DNA from: Anaerolineae bacterium
GTDB lineage: Bacteria > Chloroflexota > Anaerolineae > Anaerolineales > Anaerolineaceae
Assembly: GCA_016213455.1 (NCBI GenBank)
Contig: JACRAG010000463.1
Coordinates: 1-6,805 of the forward strand
DNA length: 6,805 nt
Reading direction: 5' to 3'
Made by a program: the position numbers and the translations under genes. Under the pieces are notes generated by a model. That model was not told where the DNA came from. It made no database searches and was given only the letters and a program-made list of their open reading frames with translations. Of the stretch, positions 5,960 to 6,805 are shown piece after piece (position 1 is the stretch's first letter; each line of letters begins with the position of its first letter).

Positions 5960-6172
5960 TCAATCAGGCAGCCATGCGTCATCATGCTCGTTGGTTTTTT
6001 CCTGGTTCCAGCATTTCTTCATGTCCGCTCCGGCTGCAACCAGGATGATGCCAAGGGCGGCGATGGAATGGGTTTGCGATGGTTGCAATGAACCAAAAGC
6101 CAGGGCGGCGGCTCCCAGGACGAAGTACAGCACCCCCGCGATTAACACCATTTTTGACAGAATTGATTTCAT
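5960..6172 (-). CDS. Small two-helix membrane protein, unknown function
   Basis: A complete 70-residue protein, ATG to TGA. Residues 8-28 (MVLIAGVLYFVLGAAALAFGS) and about 36-50 (SIAALGIILVAAGAD) form two membrane helices joined by a short polar loop. The tail is charged and hydrophilic (KKCWNQEKTNEHDDAW). The basic start (K2, K7) and the KK after helix 2 suggest both ends are cytoplasmic. AGAGGA six bases before the ATG is a strong Shine-Dalgarno, and a TATACT box sits about 50 bases above the start; together these make it a real gene despite its size. I recognise no family. The serine hydrolase gene follows on the same strand with no clear terminator between, so the two may be co-transcribed, and this protein could be an accessory to it or an unrelated membrane peptide. 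Confidence 0.75.
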   Translation of the reverse strand: MKSILSKMVLIAGVLYFVLGAAALAFGSLQPSQTHSIAALGIILVAAGADMKKCWNQEKTNEHDDAWLPD

Positions 6173-6178
6173 GGTTAT

Positions 6179-6184
6179 TCCTCT
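6179..6184 (-). promoter_or_regulatory. Strong Shine-Dalgarno of the small membrane protein
   Basis: AGAGGA on the minus strand lies six bases ahead of the ATG at 6172, near-ideal spacing. It fixes this start and is the best ribosome binding site in the window. Confidence 0.75.
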
Positions 6185-6221
6185 GATCTAAAATTCCGAT
6201 CGTTCTCTGTAACGCAAAGAG

Positions 6222-6250
6222 AGTATAGCGACCCCGGTCGTGGATGAAAC
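6222..6250 (-). promoter_or_regulatory. Candidate promoter of the small membrane protein (and perhaps the serine hydrolase)
   Basis: TATACT (6227-6222) is a good -10 box. Seventeen bases above it, GTTTCA (6250-6245) is a poor -35, matching three of six consensus bases. The spacer contains a short inverted repeat, CGACC-CC-GGTCG (6229-6240), and the -35 side runs into the box cluster at 6242-6286. A weak -35 overlapped by repeated boxes suggests regulator control, either activation or repression. Confidence 0.5.
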
Positions 6251-6286
6251 CTATCCCAAGGTAGGTTTCATGGGTAGGTTGTCATG
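6242..6286. repeat. Cluster of three GG-x-TAGGTT-x-CAT boxes, two direct and one inverted
   Basis: ATGAAACCTA (6244-6253) and TAGGTTTCAT (6262-6271) form a perfect 10-bp inverted repeat around eight bases. A third copy follows at once: GGTAGGTTTCATG (6260-6272) is followed by GGTAGGTTGTCATG (6273-6286). The cluster lies at the -35 region and above it for the small membrane protein gene, the place of a regulator binding site. No T-run follows the stem, so it is unlikely to be a terminator. Confidence 0.6.
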
Positions 6287-6435
6287 TCCAGTGAGCCGGT
6301 GAGGGGAGCCTATCTATCGATTTGTGCTGGATGCCTGTGTGGCTGCCTCGGGATTTTTTGGCATTATTGTGCTTGCCAGGAGAAAGGCTTCGGAGATTGG
6401 ATTTACATACGGGAAGATGACGGAGATATTTCGAA

Positions 6436-6805
6436 ATGATGAATTGTGCAATGGGTTTGGTGGTGAGCGAGGGCAAGGGGGAGAAGCGTCGTGTGGTGCT
6501 GTTCAACGCCCAGGCGCGAGGAGGGTGCTGGCCTACCTGCGCCTGCGGCCAGAGACTGAGGCGGGGGAGGCCTTCATCGGTCAGCAGGGGAAAGCCCATC
6601 CAGAGCAAGACAGTCCAGCGGGCAGTCGCCCGCTTTGCCCGGGCTGCCGGGCTGAAAGGGGTGATGCCGCACAGGCTGCGCCATACCTTCGCGAAGGGGT
6701 TGATTGAAAGCGGGGTGGGATTGGAGAAGGTGGCGGCGCTGCTGGGGCATGCCAGCCTGACCACGACCAGGATTTACATTTCGCCAGAGCTGCACGATCT
6801 GGAAG
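6436..6805 (+). pseudogene. Tyrosine recombinase/integrase, C-terminal catalytic part, frameshifted and truncated
   Basis: This phage-integrase/XerD-type recombinase would cut and rejoin DNA through a tyrosine. In one open frame from ATG 6436, residue 12 onward gives GKGEKRRVVLFNAQAR (the beta-hairpin with the catalytic Lys). HRLRHTFA follows with His79 and Arg82, then LLGHASLTTTRIYIS with His105 and nucleophile Tyr114. Four of the usual catalytic positions are thus present. The first catalytic Arg (TGLR-type box) and the whole N-terminal arm and core-binding domain are missing; nothing recognisable lies between 6288 and 6450. Residues about 28-51 make no sense, while the neighbouring frame over 6519-6590 reads LAYLRLRPETEAGEAFIGQQ, as expected for the family. 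This implies a lost base near 6514-6522 and a gained base in GGGGAAAG at 6587-6594. The frame runs off the window. Probably a decayed mobile-element gene; sequencing error is the alternative. Confidence 0.75.

Noticed and set aside
6324..6707. Plus-strand 127-residue frame starting at GTG 6324 as a complete gene
   Set aside because: Only its middle (about 6519-6590) resembles recombinase sequence; the front matches nothing and the end leaves the recombinase frame. It is better explained as one side of a frameshifted recombinase.

Overview
The window looks like an accessory or intergenic-rich stretch of a moderately GC-rich bacterial chromosome. Gene content suggests the Chloroflexota (Anaerolineae-like). 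The clues are a large MalT/LuxR-type STAND ATPase regulator, the C-terminal tail of a BTAD/AfsR-style TPR regulator, a class C serine hydrolase with an added four-helix membrane tail, and an apparently leaderless promoter. This assignment is inference; no rRNA or other phylogenetic marker is present.

Layout, left to right. Positions 1-1945 (minus) hold the N-terminal 648 residues of a MalT-like ATP-dependent regulator; its C-terminus and any DNA-binding domain lie outside the window. A 242-base gap with a perfect -10 box next to the start codon follows. Positions 2188-2586 (minus) encode a VanZ-family membrane protein. After 373 bases without a convincing gene comes 2960-3514 (plus), an unrecognised single-pass membrane protein whose outer part is five tandem copies of a 25-residue unit. 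Its stop codon lies inside the fifth repeat. Directly after it, in another frame, is a remnant of the C-terminus of a TPR-type regulator (3514-3831).

The right half is mostly minus strand. A serine hydrolase (4027-5832) ends at a perfect 12-bp hairpin. It converges on the repeat gene and its signal peptide is encoded upstream of its first canonical start codon. Upstream of it is a 70-residue two-helix membrane protein (5960-6172) with a strong Shine-Dalgarno, a -10 box and a cluster of repeated boxes in its promoter. At the right edge (6436 onward, plus) is the catalytic C-terminus of a tyrosine recombinase that seems to carry two compensating frameshifts and lacks its N-terminal half.

How the genes relate: nearly all the complete genes encode envelope proteins (VanZ-like, repeat protein, serine hydrolase, small membrane protein). 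The broken regulator tail and damaged recombinase point to a region remodelled by insertion, deletion and decay. The small membrane protein and the hydrolase may form one transcription unit. No sequence evidence ties the VanZ-like gene or the repeat gene to them. The least explained object is the repeat protein. I see no RNA genes, CRISPR array or intact insertion sequence.
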